Counted from the stretch's first letter, positions 31,102 through 42,984 are shown. The stretch is DNA of 64,000 bases from Adiantum capillus-veneris (GCA_014529385.2 CM043971.1:28601709-28665708); one strand, 5' to 3'. Numbers and translations are program-made. The notes: a model not told the origin generated them from the sequence alone.

Positions 31102-32560
31102 TGAACATTCATGTTCAACCAAAAACATGAATATTGAACTTAAATTGCAAAACTAGAAAACATTGTGAGCTAAGCAAAAAAATGCTACCATAAGTACAAA
31201 GTCTTATTCTTTATGTAGAAAAATACCATCTAGGTGGGTTGCATAACCCCTTCAATCAACACTTCATGCTCAGGCACCAAATCCCTTTCAAAATATAGCT
31301 TGAGGTGTACACCGTTCACCTTGTGCTTGAGAAATTGACCATTTATCCTCATCAATAGGTAGGCACCATTGGGAAAGACCTAATGGGCCTTGTATGGCTA
31401 TGTCCACTTCTTCTAAGTTAGCTTTCATACTTCATTACTAAATCACCTTTCTCTATCTACTTCTCTGGCAAGTGTTGATTGAACTTTGCAACTCTTTTCT
31501 TTCGTTGCTTCACATAAAAAATTTATGTTGCTTCCGTATCCATCTTTAAAGCTTCAAGACTAGTGATCCCATCCTTTAGAACATCTTGGTGAGATTTATC
31601 AATCCACCACACAACTTTCAATTCACCCAATTGGACATGCATTGGCAACACTACCTCTTTACTATTGACCAACTCATAAGGGGTAACATTGGTAGCAACT
31701 TTGTGAGAAGTTATATATGCCCACAAACACTTACTAAGATTAACTTCTCACTCTTCTACCTGCTTGTGCACATATTTAGTGAGAATTTTGACAATTTGCC
31801 AATTTTCACTCTCAACCAAATTGTTGCACTATGGATGGTAAGGAGAAGAAAACCTACGTTGAATGCCGAACTTCTCCATTAGTGCACGCACCAATTTACG
31901 TCCAAAACCTTGGCCACGATCAGAAATGAGCACCCAAGGCACCCCAAACTGACAACAAATGTAATAAAAAAACAAATTGAGACACCTTGTGGGCATTTAC
32001 CTCTTTTGCAACTTTAGCTTCAACCCACCTGGTAAGATAGCCTATAGTCACCACACTATGTACTTCTTGCCACTTGCCAACTTGGGTAATGGACCAATAG
32101 CATCCAAACCCCATTTCTCAAATGTATTTTAAGCTATGATAGCCCCTTTTGTGACTCCGCTACAAGTCGTCTTTCACCATGGTTTGGCATTCATGGCACG
32201 TCTTGCACCAATAGTGCACATTTTTTACTATAGATGGCCACCAAAAATTAGCTTTAAGCACACAAAAAAGTACTTGATCTTTGCCTCGATGTCTGCTCTC
32301 CTCATGAAACTGCTCCAAAACCATGCCAATTTCCTCTTTGTAGAGGACCCTCCGTAGCACCCCATCTTGACCATATGTCATCAAATCCTTGCCCACCAAG
32401 GTGAATTTGTGAGCCTTTTGGACAACCCTCCTCTTTTGTAGCTTGGACAAGCCCTTTGAACATTGACCTATGCTCAAAAAATCATCAATCTCTTTTAAAG
32501 TTTCTCTACTTGCATACGTGGTGGGTGCCACATATAAACCTGCTACTTGAGTCTGCACAC
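31102..32560 (-). pseudogene. Element H integrase
   Basis: Broken minus-strand frames give the integrase zinc region (32160-32558: KLQKRRVVQKAHKF, LKANFWWPSIVKN, CKTCHECQ), the core (31920-32114: TIGYLTRWVEAKVAKEVNA) and the later core and C-terminal part (31523-31726: CLWAYITSHKVATNVTPYEL). The YLTRWVEAK motif places H with G rather than with the chromoviruses. Multiple stops and frameshifts inactivate it. The catalytic residues cannot all be placed because the core is shifted out of frame around 31850-31920. Confidence 0.78.
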
Positions 32561-32599
32561 AACTACTATCCAGTTGGATAGCTTGTTGATTTTTCTCTC

Positions 32600-33580
32600 T
32601 TCTAACATGCTTAAACTACACTGCTTTAAAAAACTTTAACAACTTCTTTATGGAAAAAAACCAATTTTTTTTACCTTAACTTGCGGATCATGTATGATCA
32701 CACCTCCTACCTTCTGCACAACCCTTCTATAAACTCCATCAAGCCACATAGTGAAAGCCTCTTCTAAATCAGGTTCTTCTTCAACCTCTTCTTTTACCAC
32801 CCTTGGATACAGTGGAAAATGATCTTCCTTGCTAACCAAAATGTTTGCCAAATGTGACCTAGTTGTGTGGTCAACCTTAAACTCAAATTCAAACTCTTGC
32901 AACTCAAGCACCCACTTTTTGATGTGCCTCCCTAGCTTTAGATGATCACCACTTCAAGCAAAAAAATGTTAAAATTAAGCACACAATTTTTTTAATAATC
33001 AAATTTTCTTTAAACTTTTGGCAAGAAAACACTAGAGCCATCACCCACTTCTCAACTTTCGTGTATGACTTCTCCCTTGGACTAATCACACGACTATCAA
33101 AATAGATCGGCTTGTAACATTTACCCACTTTCAGCATCAACACAACACCAATGGAGATAGTACCCATCATCGTGGAAACATAAAAATAATCCTCATTTTT
33201 AGGAGGGCAAACCATTGGCAACTGGCAAAGAATATCCTTTACTCTCTCAAATGCTACTTGTGCATCTTCAGTCCACTGGAAACCATGAACCAGATGACTC
33301 AACTTTTGTAGAGGGTATACATACTATGAAAGCATCCAAAAGAACCTAGAAAAATGCTTCAACTTGTGCACAAATGAATTAAAATCTATGGTGTTGGTTG
33401 GGGGTTCCATCAAAACCAAATCCTTCACCTTTTCTAGATGTGCTGCTATCCCATTCTGTGAGACCACCTGGCCCAATAAATGAGTCCACGATTGAGCCAA
33501 CTTGAACTTTTTGGGATTCAGTTGTCCACCCTCTTCATCCAACCTTTGAAAAAATAGCTTTAACTTTGACAAATGCATTT
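32600..33580 (-). pseudogene. Element H RT thumb and RNase H
   Basis: The right end encodes the RT thumb (33324-33578: FKLAQSWTHLLGQVVSQNGI, FVHKLKHFSRFFW), then the RNase H-like connection (32946-33302: FQWTEDAQVAFERVKDIL, PIYFDSRVISPREKSYTKVE) and the RNase H end (32648-32911: LQEFEFEFKVDHTTRSHLAN). The coding match stops at the CT microsatellite at 33587, so the RT palm, protease and gag are missing. Element H is therefore 5' truncated. Confidence 0.8.
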
Positions 33581-33581
33581 G

Positions 33582-33712
<131 letters not shown>

Positions 33713-35133
33713 GCTATGTTCGCATACGAATTCAATTGTATGCTCACAGGATTTGCTAGGTATGCAGTTTTTTTTTTTTTATGGGTTGTAGCATCATGTA
33801 GTTTTTGGTATTTTTCAGGTCTCTCTATGCTCCCGCCTATAGCATTTATTGTGTCTAATTCCATGTGAGTTTTACAAGAGAAGGTTACAATAAAATGACA
33901 AATTGTGAAGTAACTCTTTGCCAAATACAAAACACCTCTTCACAATGGTTGAAAACACTTGAAGTTTGAGTATCTCCTTGTAGATTAGCGGCCTTGGCTT
34001 TGTAAGCTCCAAAGGATTTGGATGCACTCACTAATTTGGTGTAAATGTTTTTTTTGGGTGTAGAAATTTCCTCTTGATAGGAGTTGTTTCTTGACTAATG
34101 TTGTAGTGTGAGAGGAGTCCCCAAGTTGAAGGGGCACAAGAATCTTGGTAGACTATCCGTGAGAAGGACTTTAAAATTCCCTCTTGGGGTGCTATGGGAA
34201 CAAGGTGCTCTAGGTGATAGTGGCCATGGGCATTGCCTCTTGCGGATTGGACCTCAGTATAGGATGCAATGGATGATGGGTGGTGTCGTCCTCCAAGGCA
34301 AGCCATGCATGAGATTCTCAGCTACAAGACCCAAATGCCAACCAAAAGCCATAGTTGACCACTAAGTAGAGATCTTCCTAGGGTGCTTGTCTAAAAATAG
34401 AGTATTGAACTCATCACCCTCCACATGTGGTATCACCTAGTCATAGATGTGCTAGCCAAGTGAGCACACGGAGCTTGTGAGAGTATGGCCCAAAAATAGT
34501 AAATATAAGCTTGCCTTTGTAGTGTATGCTCACACGCAAAATGCCCAAATACACACCTAATTTTGGGTGATGATTAGTGGGCCTAATTAAAACTAAATGG
34601 AGAGGCAATCAATTAAAAGCTGAAAATGAGGATGGTTTGGACACACAATGGGAATATCAAGTCATGAACAATATTGACATTCAATAGCTCTACAAAATTT
34701 TGTTGATGAGCACTTTTCACACACATGAATTGTGGAAGGCACAGATGCCATTCTAGTGAGAGATATGACAATGCAAAATGGGCTGAAAACTAGTATAAAG
34801 GATGCACATTAGTAGAAAAATTTCACACACACATGCACTTATTATTAGAATGCCTCTAATCAAAAGCTCACTAATCAAGAAGGGTAGTGGCTCAATGGTC
34901 AGTGCCAACAACATTCCCAATTTTAATTAATGATGCTAGTGATTAGGGAGAGAGGAAATAATTAGGCCTAGGTGTGAGCCTTCGAATCTGATACCACTTA
35001 TTCGGTTAGGTGATGTGGAAGTGTACTCCCTAATTGCCAATTGTTAGCATTAGGCTATGGTGGATGAAGCCTTAACTTAACCGTGGTGTTAGAGTTAAAG
35101 TTGTAGAAATGGAGATTAGGTTTAAGTTACACC

Positions 35134-35174
<41 letters not shown>

Positions 35175-35197
35175 GGAGATTAGGTTTAAGTTACACC

Positions 35198-35243
<46 letters not shown>

Positions 35244-35989
35244 AGACACAATGATATAGTTCAAAAGTGCAATGCTTCATTAGAAAATAGCCTCTAATAT
35301 AAGCTTGGTGCTTTACAATCATTGGAAAGAGAGGTTGCACCCTCTTGCTATTAGACCATCTCATCATTTATCCTTCCTAGGTAGCTAGAGGGCTTTCCCA
35401 TGTGGTGCCACAAGTTGGCCTTTATTGCAATTTTTACTCTTTTTGTGTATTTTTTGGCCAAAAATGTGATCAAAACGGAGCAATCCATAAAAATATGGCC
35501 AAGGATAGTACTTATATATGTTTTGGTATTTATTGGATTGGCTTTCTATTTTCTAGACTAGCTGTGTAATTTTCTTTTGATTTTTATCATAAAAAGGTCA
35601 AAAATAATAAATAAATAGAAAACAGGCTTAGATGGAAAAATGGAAAGTACCCTAATGATAAAAAATAAGAGACAAACAACGATGTCAAATCTTATTTAAT
35701 TCTATCAACGGCGACGGGATGCCTAAATTAGGCACACTTGATTCTACAAATCTTGAAAAACAGGAAAAATGGCGCCCAAATGACACAATTTTTGAAAGAA
35801 AAGAACATTTCATGACATACTAGGACTAATTGAGAGGTATGGGGAAAATTGTTTTAGGAAGTCAAGGTATGTATATACTAGGTAGGCTAAAAATAGACTC
35901 ATTTTTACTTGTTATATTTGGAGAGAGCTCTTGGAGGCCTTCTTGTGCATGCTTTTTGTAGCTTCTAGTAAATTTTATAGTGCATAGTC
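33713..35989. other. No gene recognised
   Basis: About 2.3 kb without a convincing ORF on either strand. It contains a duplicated GA microsatellite (35105-35240) and a short motif on the minus strand near 34985 (GTGGTATCAGATTCG) that resembles an initiator-Met primer site, but with neither LTR nor gag in the right place. The rest is AT-rich spacer. Confidence 0.5.
35105..35240 (+). repeat. Tandem duplication containing (GA)n
   Basis: A unit made of about 35 unique bases (AAATGGAGATTAGGTTTAAG onward) plus a GA run occurs twice. The GA runs are about 34 and 38 bases. The duplication probably arose by slippage or unequal exchange in the microsatellite. Confidence 0.9.
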
Positions 35990-36345
35990 TCATGCAAGAC
36001 ATGAGGGGTTCAATGGAGACCTCCCTAAGAATAGCCCAAAAGAAGAAGACTTTGAAGTAGAGCCTACAAGAGCTTCCAGTCTACTAGGTAGTTAAAAGAA
36101 AGGTCCATCAAAGTGGCAAAAAAGTCTTATGTATCCGAAGCTAAAATCAAAAAGCACCATGTTGCAATCTTCCATGGAAGATTTAAGAATGCTAATAGTA
36201 GGGTAGTGGAGATTCAACTCCTGCCAAAAGAGATATATGATGCTAATAGTAGGGTAGTGGAGATTCAACTCCTCCCAAAAGAGATATATGATGTGGCCAA
36301 AGACCCAGGCACAAGGGAAGCCAACCAGCACAACTAGGACTCATA
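35990..36345 (+). pseudogene. Accessory ORF fragment L
   Basis: The fragment encodes SPKEEDFEVEPTRASSLLGS, then (next frame) SYVSEAKIKKHH, AIFHGRFKNANSRVVEIQLL, PKEIYDVAKD and REANQ. This matches the N-terminal part of K (SPKEE, YISEAKLQADSRV, FFPKEVYDVAKDL) and G (IYQGVFKDTEGNVVELPMLP). It is cut off at about 36345, before the GVD-KR block. A 51-base in-frame tandem duplication (36191-36292) repeats 17 residues. It lies just left of copia element D. This is the fourth trace of the accessory family in the window. Confidence 0.7.
36191..36292 (+). repeat. 51-base tandem duplication in fragment L
   Basis: Two nearly identical 51-base units (36191-36241, 36242-36292; one visible difference, CTGCC against CTCCC) repeat the NSRVVEIQLLPKEIYD block in frame. 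High identity implies a recent event in an old fragment. Confidence 0.92.
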
Positions 36346-36446
36346 AGGAAATTTTGGAGGTCATTTGGAGATCCTTCTAAGAAAATATAATTTTTGGCGT
36401 TTTCTCTTTAGAAAATAGGCGTGGTAAAATCAAAAGGCGTAGATAC

Positions 36447-36643
36447 CTACACTACATCTGGTCCCACATCATCCAAAGTGATAGCATCCCTCCTGTGTTG
36501 TCTCCTGTGATGTCTCATCCATTGAATACAACGCCTACGTACATGCCTTTCATGACCACAATGCCAACATACAAAATCTATATGTCTGCAAGATCGTCCT
36601 TTGACTATAGGCATCTCTCTAGACTCATTTGTGCCAAAAGCAT
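36447..36643 (-). pseudogene. Copia element D gag, zinc-knuckle part
   Basis: The minus strand encodes NAFGTNESREMPIVKGRS followed by a CCHC knuckle, CWHCGHERHVRRRC, typical of Ty1/copia gag. It is the continuation of the gag N-terminal part at 45023-45276: with element B and one copy of its target duplication removed, the frame runs on from ELWKILC. The gag between those points is shorter than usual for copia, so an internal deletion preceded the insertion. The frame ends with a stop near 36447. Confidence 0.8.
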
Positions 36644-36648
36644 TGCAC
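36644..36648. other. Target site duplication of B (left copy)
   Basis: TGCAC directly precedes the left LTR of element B and is repeated exactly at 45018-45022 after the right LTR. A 5-base duplication is standard for Ty3/gypsy integration. Confidence 0.9.
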
Positions 36649-37307
36649 GGTAACATTTAATGGCCTAGTAACTTGTGTGTAGCAAAAAATAACATGAACA
36701 TAGTGAGCATTTCATTAGCATAGATTCCTAATCAGCATAACAAGCATGCTTGGGTGGACAGAGCGACAAAAGGCATAACACCTAGTTAGATAGGCATGAA
36801 CAATACTTCAAAAGAGAGAGAAATTAAGCTATTGACAAGAGTTGAGGACCGAATTTACATGGAGCCGGTCCCCCTCCAAAAGGATTTTTATTATAGGTTT
36901 CCCCCATCAAGGGAGACATTTTACAATACAATTCTTTGTGTTCCTTCAATAACTAGCTAGTGCAATGAAGATGGAAGCTTCAAGCACTAAGAAAAATACT
37001 TATAAAACATAACATAAATTCCCTCACGGTCTCAGACCCAAGACCTCACACACCTTCAAAGATGGTGAGAGCTAGCGAGGTATGATAGTAGATTGAGAAA
37101 AAGGAGGAGTAGCCTTACGAGAAAGATGTACATCTCCTCACATAATCACTCATATTAGCATAGCATAGCTTAGTAATTAGCATGGTAGAGGACATGAGCA
37201 TGCATTGAATCTTGGATATTGGTTGATTTGCATCACAAAGCCAAGATTTGTTGGTGTAGGCCTCCCTTCTCACAAGCTTGGAGTAGGTGATAAGCTTTCC
37301 ATTAAAG

Positions 37308-37343
<36 letters not shown>

Positions 37344-39552
37344 TTCTTGCTTCACACCTGAGCTAGTGTGAGTGTGTGTGGAATAATGCCTTTGAAAAAT
37401 CATCCCCCTCTCTCTCTCTTGGTCAACCCCTCTTGCTAATTCCTCTTGATGGATTCCCATTGGACCCCTCCAGACTTAGCCAATAGGATTTAAGAAGCAT
37501 AAGTGATAGTCTTGTGACATGTGTCCCCCTTTCCCCTTTTGTGAGATCTTTAGGTAATTAATTAATGGAACTAAACTCTCATTGGACCCCTTTGTCTCCT
37601 GGACAATATGAATCATGCAATCCATTGGGCTACTGAATGCTCATTGGACCCCTTGGGAAACTGTCCAATAGTCTTTTAGAGAGCTTAATTCTTATTGGTT
37701 CTTTTATTAAGTGTTTTTAAATGAATTAAACTAGATTTACTCTAGCCTAATTCTCGTTCGTCCACCTCCATGGCCATCCAATAGGATTTGAGTGCACCTT
37801 GTGGGCATCTGGGCTAGGGAGTTGACATGTGTCCCTCATTCCCTTTGTGTAAAGGAAGTTGTGTGTGTGTTTCTCTCTCATCCCCTACTTATAGGGCTTG
37901 CCCCCTCCTATGTAGGAATCATGAAGACTTTTTTGTACACACACAAAGCATCCAATTTTTCTAATCTTGACCATTGGACACAACCTTTGATTTTTGGAAC
38001 CTTAGCATTTTGGAAGTCTTAACACTAGGTTGGTAACCTAACAGGACATAAAAGTGTCCTTTCAGGGTTTTGAAACAAACCTCCAAAACCATAGTGGATC
38101 CACTAATTTTGTAAAATCCTTTCATGAGGTTATAGTTCAAGGCCTACTACACATAGAAAAAATAATAAACTTATAAAATTTCTCATCTTTTGGTCACACC
38201 AAGCCTCCAAAGTTGATGGACCAGTACATTTTCATCAAAACAGTCATTTCTTATGTTTTGTTGCATAAAAATAAGATTATGGAATTTTTTGAGGACTTGA
38301 GATAAAATCCCTAGTTAACTTCAATGGGTTGGTGATCATAATATATGATTTCTTCTCACTCACTATTTTTTGTGTTGCCAAAAGAAATAGGTACAAAAAA
38401 GTTGATTTTTTACCAATCTACAAACCTATCATCAAAGTTTCTATAGCCACGCTCAATACAAATAATATATGCATGTTTTCTTAGTTCCCTGTTGTCCTTT
38501 AGGTTCATAAGGATCCATGGAGCATGTCAAAAGAATAATACATCTCCTACCAAGGGGAATCTTGGGGACAAAGATGAAGTGCTAAATACAACAAACATGA
38601 AAAAACTGGGCTCAACATTATGAGTTGTAGAATCCCATAGAAACTATTCAATATCTAGCCAAATTTGATCCTTATGACTAGATATGGGTACTATCTACAA
38701 AATGCATATAGTTGTCACAAGAAACTAGAAATATTTAAAAATCTATACTTGATATACTAGAATGTTTCGTTTTCTTCTATAATTGAAAAAATCAACCATC
38801 GTTGTGTACTATGAAAAATAGGGTATTAGGTGCCCCAAAACTCAAGGAATATTAGCTTTATGTTACAATATGCGACATAGAAAATCAAAACTTCATTTGG
38901 ATATCATGAAAACCACCAAAAAAATCATAGAAGAGCTAAAATTGGCTAAAAAACAGGATTTGACAATTTTTGTAATTTGGTCATAACTTACAACTTTAAC
39001 ATTTATTTATCCCTAGAAGCATCAGGACATGTTGAGGACTACTAAAGATAGTTCTCTAGCATTATAGACCTCACAAACATGAATTCTAGAGTGGTATAGT
39101 TGCAAAAAGCTGAAAAAAGCCAAAAACAGGACCCGTTTTTTTCACACAGTTCAGGTTGTGAAATGTTGTGCAAGGACAAGGTTAAAGATGGAATTGATAT
39201 TCCAAAAAAATGTCAAGTTTTTTTCACCTCATGAGACAACTTTCTAGATAGATAGAACCTCAAAATCCATTTTGAAACTCTTGATATAATTCAAGGAAAA
39301 TGGTCACTTAACAGGACATAAAAGTGTCCCATTACCAACCTAGTGTTAATGGGTTGAACCTTAGGGTCTTTAAAGCCCATTGTTTCATATTTCTCTTTTG
39401 TAGATGGCCCCCCCTTTGGATCCCTAATGTGGCCGGTTTTCCAGCTTAACCAATATTCTAGCTTTTTCTCCCCTGGCTCTTCCCCATATTAAATGATCAG
39501 TTTAACATGAGAAAATCATTTAGGAGAATTAGATATTTTGTTAGTTGCTATG
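36649..39552 (-). repeat. 3' LTR of B, split by transposon M
   Basis: Bases 36649-38022 and 39346-39552 together match the intact right LTR. The left terminus reads GGTAACATTTAATGG where the right LTR has TGTAACATTTAATGG, a single change in the terminal TG. The right end (TTAGTTGCTATGATA) is fused to RNase H sequence (ACCGCATTCACTC), where the LTR end GTTATTATGACA and the internal sequence GTTTCTATGG share a short stretch of similarity. A (GA)15 run is at 37311-37341. Confidence 0.9.
38023..39345. mobile_element. Transposon M: 1.3 kb non-autonomous DNA transposon
   Basis: The 1323-base insertion interrupts the left LTR of B; the right LTR shows the empty site (CTTAATGGG). Termini are perfect 14-base inverted repeats, CACTAGGTTGGTAA and its complement, flanked on both sides by TTAA. 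The flank can be read as a TTAA duplication or as TA with a 15-base repeat starting ACACTA. Just inside each end is an imperfect palindrome, GGACATAAAAGTGTCC. No transposase ORF is present, so movement would need an enzyme from elsewhere. CACTA termini recall the CACTA superfamily, but that makes 3-base duplications, which do not fit; the TTAA reading would suggest piggyBac-like and the TA reading Tc1/mariner-like ends. Confidence 0.9.
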
Positions 39553-39966
39553 ATAACCGCATTCACTCTCGGCCATCTTGAGAGTGCATCGACTATTTGA
39601 TTATGCTTGCCAGGAATGTGATTGAATATGAAAATGAAATTGCAAAAGAATTTTTGCCCACCTCATTTTTTTGTTGGAGAGCTTGGTCTACGTCATGAAG
39701 TACTTAAGACTTTGGAGATCCGTCCACAGAATGAAAGGAGTCCCCAATAAATAGTGCTTCCATAAGTCTAAGGCATGTAGAACTACGAGGAGTTCCTTTT
39801 CATATATGCCTAGAGCTTTCTCAACATGATCAAGCCTTCAACTTTCATAGGCTATGGCGTTCCCTTCGAGCAAAACAGCTCCAAGGCAATCACCACAAGC
39901 GTCACATTGGATCTCAAATGGCTTTGAGAGATCTCGCAGTGTAAGCACAGGTTGAGAGATAAGCTT
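39553..39966 (-). pseudogene. Element B RNase H
   Basis: The minus strand continues from RT into RNase H, matching A (1-480): a PFEIQCDACGDCLGAVLL block with the catalytic Asp, then stops near 39850. It breaks off at the LTR at 39552 before integrase. Loss of integrase therefore happened in the same event that joined RNase H to the LTR. Confidence 0.8.
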
Positions 39967-40752
39967 TTATTTAATCTTTTTGAAAGCATTGTTCTCCTTG
40001 GCAGACCATGTATACCTAACATTTTTCTTTCTTAGGTCATGTAATGGTCCCATGATTTGTGAGAACTTTTCTATGAAGTGTCTATAGTATGCACACATAC
40101 CTATAAAGATTCTTAGTTCATGAAGATTCCTTGGTTTAGGCCATCCATTTATTACCTTTAACTTTGATGGATCCATTTGGATGCCATCTTGAGAGATAAT
40201 ATGACCTAAATACTGAATCTCTTGTAAGAAAAACTCACTTTTCTTTCGATTAACATAGAGTTTACTCTCCCTTAAGAGTTGAAATATTACCTGGATGTGT
40301 TGCTTGTGTTCGTCTAATGAATTAGAGTAGATTATGATATCATCAAAGAACACTCCAGTAAAGGTTTGGTGAGGCCTGAATAGCTTCTCCATCAAGCGGT
40401 TGAATGTGGTTGGTGCATTGGTCAAGCCAAAAGGCATGACAATGTATTTGTAAAGACCAAACGTATTGCAAAATGCGGTCTTTACAATGTCTTGATCAAC
40501 TATCCTTATTTGATGATAGCCACTTTTTAGGTCAATCCTACTGAAGTAGGTGGACCCTTGTAGCTTATCAAATAGGTCTTCTACCCGTGAAACGGGAAAC
40601 CTATTCTTGATAGTGATCCTATTTAGTGCTCTATAGTTGACACACATACGATATGTGACATCTTTCTTTTGCACTAGTAACACGGATGAGAAAAATGGAC
40701 ATGAGCTAGGCCTAACCATGCCCTTCTCAACTAACTCGTGCACTTTCCGCAT
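39967..40752 (-). pseudogene. Element B reverse transcriptase
   Basis: An open frame of 261 residues contains all RT palm motifs: RMCVNYRALNRIT, RIDLKSGYHQIRI (D74), MPFGLTNAPTTFNRLMEKLF and VFFDDIIIYS (D137, D138), then the thumb (YLGHIISQDGIQMDPSKLKV, IGMCAYYRHFIEKFSQ). The catalytic aspartates are intact, unlike copy A, so this is the best-preserved RT of the family here. It is nevertheless cut from its protease by a TAA near 40768 and lacks integrase downstream. The Met at 40752 is internal. Confidence 0.88.
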
Positions 40753-41404
40753 AATCTCCTCTTGGTGAGCTTAAGAAACTCTATAAGGACGTTTATTAGG
40801 TGGTGAACTTCTTGGAAGAATTTCAATTGCTTGGCCATCATTGCCTCGTTTAGGAGGTAGTTCACAAGGGATGTCGTCAATAAAGACATCTTGAAACCCC
40901 TTGAGAAAATCGGATAACTCTAATTCCTTGAGATTGTTTATATTTTCTTTTGCTAAAGCATTAGGTTCATTTTGAGAATCTTTAACAAAAATCATGTTCA
41001 CAAAAATAGAGCTCTTTATTGACTTATTGAAAGCTTGCGTATGTACAATGGGTATAATGTTACCCATTTCCTTAGCATCTATGTACATATCTTTTTCCCT
41101 GTACTTAAATTAGATTTTCCTTTCCGGGAATTTAACATTGGCAGCCATGCGACCAAACCATGGTGCCCCTAGGATTACATCCTCGAGCTTGAGAGGAGAG
41201 ATAAAGAAGTCCTCTTTGTCTACATAGCTTTAGACATGGAACCTCAATTTACCAATTAAGGGAGTGACTGAAGCTTCTTGCCCCTTGAAAGCACCATCTG
41301 TAGGTAGGACATCTCCCATCTCATAGGCTTGTATGCCTAGCTTGGTGGCCAACTCTGTGGATATGAAATTGTGAGTAAAACCAGGGTCAAAGAGAATAAA
41401 AGCA
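40753..41404 (-). pseudogene. Element B protease and protease-RT linker
   Basis: Minus-strand frames give the protease (41100-41400: LFDPGFTHNFISTELATKLG, with D-P-G at the active site as in C) with PLIGKLRFHV, VDKEDFFISPL and VILGAPWF, then the linker (40771-41088: MYIDAKEMGNIIPIVHTQAF, LSDFLKGFQDVFIDDIP). Three stops interrupt the protease half. Confidence 0.8.
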
Positions 41405-42984
41405 TCATGTTATCTTACCTTTCCCCAAGCATGGCATAGAGGAGATCCTTTTGTGGTGAGATTCCTCTTCTTGGATTTTGACCAAGGTAGCTCTAGGAGG
41501 CTCATGACAGGTGCTCTTTTGGGGACAAGCGCAATACACATGCCCTTGCTCAAGCTCTTCAGGAGAGAGTTTGTTTTTACCTTTGTAAACTCCCTTCTCC
41601 TTAGCTTTGTTGTTATTGGAATTTCCCTTGGGAGACTTTTGGGCATTGTCCTTCCCCTTAGGCTCATTGGAACCCTTGTTTTCCGCGGGCTTAAGATTTT
41701 TATGAGCCCCTGTTTGAAAATTGATTTGAGAAGCCACCATAGTATGGTGTATAACCGCCGATATGGTGTGTGGCCTCTGGGAGTTGACATACTCCACCAT
41801 TTCTTCCATTAAGCCCGCACAAAATTGTTGTTTTTTCTCTCAAAAATCCATCTTTTTGAAGACAGTGGCTTTGAGATGTAAATCCCAAAACGTGTTTACA
41901 TATTTGTGAATGGATTCATAGGGAGAGAGCTTCAAGCTTTGCCATTCGGTGAGTACTTTGTCTTTGGCATCGATGGCCAAAAACTGCTTCATGATGGAAG
42001 CTCTTAAGGCTTTCCATGTTTGTGGAGATTCATCGTTGGCCCATGGGCTAGACCACCATTGCCTGGTGGACTTTTGAAAGTGCATAGCTACATGGTGTAG
42101 CTTAGAGGACTCCGTGAAGCCCTCATCTCCAAACGCTACATCCAATTGTTGGATAAAGGCCAAGACTTTGTCCGTAGCACCAAAGGTGCCATCGTAGGTA
42201 AGGAAAGAGATGCTCTTTCCTCCCTCTTTGAACTTCTTGAGCTTGAATGACCTATTCCACGTGGCAAAGGATTTCCTATGGACTCTTCTTTTTTATGGTT
42301 CAAAAGTTGCACCATCGCTTTCTTCAGTAGATGAAGAATTTGACAAAGATGTAGAAGAGAGTGACCTCTTTCTTGCCTTTTTCTTATCTTGGTTCTCTTT
42401 GTCTGCACCAGCCCTTTCTTCATAAGAGGAAGAGGATGAAGAAGATGAAGAAGAGAGTGACCTCTTTCTTGTCTTTTTCTTCTCTTGCTTTTTGTCATCC
42501 ATCTTTGAATTATGGTGTAGAGAAGTGTGGAATGGTCTTCTTCATTTACGAGAGGTGATGGAGAGCGTTTTTCCCGCCGTCTTCGTGGAGCCATCTCTAC
42601 CGACGTGGCAAGAGACTCACTTCTTTCTTGTTCCTTCAGTGGGGGCTCTTGAGTTCTCCTTGAGAAGGAGATGCTATATCAAGAAGCAAATTTTTGCGCC
42701 CTTCGTATGGATCCTCTTCTTCTTCCTGAATCGAAGAGAGGCCCCTTTTGGAAGTCTCACAACGAGGCTTCCTAGGTACTCTTTTGTCATGGTGGGGATC
42801 TTGGAAAATCCCATGAGCACGAAGCTACAGTTGCACTTCACTTTGGAGGGATGGATTACCCATGGCTTGTTGAAGCCTAGAAACAAGGTAGTTAACAAGC
42901 TTAGGGGCATCATTTTAGTAGCCTGCTCATTAGAAAAACAAAGCTATCAACATTAATTTCACTCTCTTTACTATTGTCAGCCAT
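41405..42984 (-). pseudogene. Element B gag
   Basis: Gag starts at the ATG of 42984 (MADNSKESEIN, compare MADNNQESGMNIENF in C). The N-terminus is broken, then a Ser/Arg/Lys-rich block (42293-42502: KKTRKRSLSSSSSSSSSSYE) precedes the capsid core (41840-42163: AFIQQLDVAFGDEGFTESSK, QWWSSPW, FWDLHLKATVFKKMDF). A TGA follows MDF at the same place as in A. In the tail (41405-41809) the zinc knuckle has lost its first Cys pair: the frame goes from SPEELE straight to QGHVYCAC, an in-frame loss of about 13 codons compared with A, so RNA binding should be lost. Confidence 0.82.

Noticed and set aside
34980-35000. Initiator-Met primer-like site on the minus strand (GTGGTATCAGATTC)
   Set aside because: No LTR end or gag in the required positions and the match decays after ten bases.
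37792-38022. ORF of 76 residues conserved at 44563-44793
   Set aside because: Conservation is explained by the two LTRs of B; no similarity outside the LTR.
38023-39345. Classifying M as a CACTA (CMC) transposon from its CACTA ends
   Set aside because: CACTA elements make 3-base duplications; here the three flanking bases differ on the two sides (TAA and TTA) and only TA or TTAA fits.
42210-42956. Plus-strand ORFs across gag of B
   Set aside because: Antisense shadows of the minus-strand gag.
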